A stretch of 13,229 nt of DNA. It comes from Nitrospinota bacterium (lineage in GTDB: Bacteria > Nitrospinota > Nitrospinia > UBA9942). The position numbers and the translations under genes are program-made. Where the stretch lies: the NCBI GenBank assembly GCA_003489165.1, contig DNJG01000002.1, forward strand, positions 1-13,229, in the 5' to 3' direction. Position 1 is the stretch's first letter. The number at the start of each line of letters is the position of its first letter. This document shows, in pieces, positions 12,120 to 13,229 of the stretch. The notes beneath the pieces are model-generated. The model did no database searches and was not told the origin of the DNA. It saw nothing but the letters and a program-made list of their open reading frames with translations.

Positions 12120-13229
12120 ATGAGAAAATTAATTCTATTCCTGTTTTTTGCCTCTGGCATAAGCGGGCTTATTTATGAGATAGTCTGGACAAGGGTTTTT
12201 ACCCTTCTTTTCGGCAATACAACCTATGCTATAAGCACTGTTCTTACTGCATTTATGGCAGGGCTTGCCGCAGGGAGTTTTATATTCGGGAGAATTGCAG
12301 ATAAAATTCAGAATTCAGATTCCGCAATCCGCAATCCGCAATCCGCAATCTTAATCAAATCCCCTCTCATGCTTTATGCGATCCTTGAACTGTGCATAGG
12401 CATCTCTGCCCTTGGTGTCCCGTTTTTAATAAACATATCAGACAGTTTTTACATTTCAATTCTTGGAAATATCACACCCTCAGCTTTTTCTTCTAACATT
12501 ATAAGATTTTTTATCTCTTTTTTTATACTCTTTGTTCCTACCACACTTATGGGAGGGACACTCCCTATATTGAGCAGATTTTTTATTCATAAAATAGAGG
12601 AATTGGGATGGAATGTAGCCATTATCTATGCTGTCAATACCTTGGGGGCAGTTATTGGATGCTTCATAACAGGCTATATGTTAATAGCAACTATTGGTGT
12701 TAAAAATACAACCCTATTGGCTGTGTTTATAAATATTGCAGTAGGGATTGTGGCATTAATAGTCAGCAGTCATCAGTCAGCAGTCAGCAGCCAAGAATTA
12801 GAAGCAAGAAGCAAGAAGCAAGAAGACAAAAGACAAAAGACAAAAACTCCTGAACCCCTGAACTCTTCAACTCCAAAACTCCTGTTACTTTTCTTCTTCG
12901 GCCTCTCAGGCTTTACATCGCTATCTTATGAAATACTCTGGACAAGGGCATTTTCTCTTACATTTTATTCAACAGTATATCTATTCAGCAATATATTGAC
13001 TGTGTTTTTAATTGGCATAGCCATAGGGAGTCTTATCTTTACAAAACTTTTAAAGTGGCGGCAGGATATGGACTTGATAAGGGTATTCGGCATTATAGAA
13101 TTTTTAATAGGAGCATGTGCCTTATTGAGTATAATATTTTTCCAATGGCTGTCATCTGGTATTAATAATATCAGCTCATTATTTAATGATATGACATGGC
13201 AGAAAAATATACTTATAACCTTCGTTATT
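12120..13229 (+). CDS. second MFS-like/spermidine-synthase-type membrane protein, 3'-truncated
   Basis: The frame from ATG 12120 stays open to the right edge (370 codons), so only the membrane part is visible. It starts MRKLILFLFFASGISGLIYE, and WTR with FGN follow. The second half restarts with LSGFTSLSYEILWTR. These are the same duplicated landmarks as in the 862-residue neighbour, together with the shared PTTLMGGTLPIL-type motif. The synthase domain would lie beyond the window; its absence cannot be excluded. Residues about 63-77 and 214-253 are encoded by short tandem arrays and are inserted loops compared with the neighbour. G+C is low (23/60 at 12541-12600), unlike the neighbour. No clear Shine-Dalgarno sequence precedes the ATG; TTG directly before it is an alternative start. 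Confidence 0.82.
   Translation, partial: MRKLILFLFFASGISGLIYEIVWTRVFTLLFGNTTYAISTVLTAFMAGLAAGSFIFGRIADKIQNSDSAIRNPQSAILIKSPLMLYAILELCIGISALGVPFLINISDSFYISILGNITPSAFSSNIIRFFISFFILFVPTTLMGGTLPILSRFFIHKIEELGWNVAIIYAVNTLGAVIGCFITGYMLIATIGVKNTTLLAVFINIAVGIVALIVSSHQSAVSSQELEARSKKQEDKRQKTKTPEPLNSSTPKLLLLFFFGLSGFTSLSYEILWTRAFSLTFYSTVYLFSNILTVFLIGIAIGSLIFTKLLKWRQDMDLIRVFGIIEFLIGACALLSIIFFQWLSSGINNISSLFNDMTWQKNILITFVI
12305..12349 (+). repeat. heptamer arrays AATTCAG x2 and CCGCAAT x4 within a gene
   Basis: AATTCAG is present at 12305-12311 and 12312-12318. After ATT, four perfect CCGCAAT units fill 12322-12349. The encoded residues include SAIRNPQSAI, a 7-residue-period peptide, in the loop just before KSPL. 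The neighbouring paralogue reads directly from RIAPRL into KSPL at this place, so the array is an insertion of roughly 16 residues. Confidence 0.9.
12761..12884 (+). repeat. mosaic of four short tandem arrays within a gene
   Basis: In order there are four AGTCAGC units (12761-12788, the second being AGTCATC), three GAAGCAA units plus GAAG (12801-12825), and ACAAAAG twice plus ACAAAAA (12826-12846). A degenerate 8-base series follows: CTCCTGAA, CCCCTGAA, CTCTTCAA, CTCCAAAA, CTCCTG (12847-12884). The tract encodes a highly charged hydrophilic loop between the two membrane halves. The frame remains open through all arrays. Confidence 0.9.

Noticed and set aside
12305..12884. Possible CRISPR array in the repeat-rich part of the last gene
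   Set aside because: Units are 7-8 bases in direct tandem without unique spacers, and the region is an open, family-matching reading frame.
1..13229. Prophage, integrative element or toxin-antitoxin module around the XRE gene
   Set aside because: No integrase, transposase, structural phage gene or toxin-like partner is visible; the XRE protein stands alone beside two-component genes.

Overview
The window looks like a chromosomal segment of an A+T-rich, Gram-negative environmental bacterium. Hand counts of single 60-base lines give 21/60 G+C at 1501-1560 and 30/60 at 10441-10500. Signal peptides, a lipoprotein, a c-type cytochrome and a two-component kinase point to a didermic bacterium. A Nitrospirota- or Deltaproteobacteria-like lineage is my guess from gene style and from the short repeats; it is not proven here. 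There are no rRNA or tRNA genes, CRISPR arrays, transposases or phage genes that I can support.

Region 1 (1-2175, + strand): the 3' part of a DUF4340 protein, then a secreted protein of unknown function, whose stop codon overlaps the TTG start of a small monohaem cytochrome c. Region 2 (2191-3369, - strand): a membrane-anchored protein resembling a stand-alone fervidolysin-type subtilase prodomain, and upstream of it a secreted SUMF1/formylglycine-generating-enzyme-fold protein. A 16-bp hairpin lies between them.

Region 3 (3398-8700) is the most system-like part. On the + strand, a type I periplasmic-binding lipoprotein, a second SUMF1-fold protein (start overlapping the previous stop) and a membrane histidine kinase follow one another. 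There are no ABC permease or ATPase genes beside the binding protein, so I infer a sensory rather than a transport role. Converging on the kinase with a 2-base gap is a - strand response regulator in which a zinc ribbon is fused to a receiver domain. Its upstream partner is a small protein, possibly winged-helix. That - operon and an XRE-type regulator on the + strand diverge from an intergenic region with two matching promoters (TTGACA, 17 bases, TATTTT).

Region 4 (9200-13229): two divergently transcribed membrane proteins of the fused MFS/spermidine-synthase type. The first is complete (862 aa), visibly richer in G+C, and has a consensus sigma-70 promoter. The second runs off the right edge. 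The 331-base gap between them holds that promoter and a long imperfect inverted repeat.

The main unusual signal is a set of short tandem arrays, mostly of 7-base units: CTGTCTT in a signal peptide, AATTCAG/CCGCAAT and AGTCAGC/GAAGCAA/ACAAAAG in two loops of the last gene. Comparison with the adjacent paralogue shows that these arrays lie where the paralogue has much less sequence. They therefore appear to be insertions inside coding DNA, tolerated in membrane-protein loops, a signal-peptide core and a C-terminal tail. A one-unit change would shift the reading frame.
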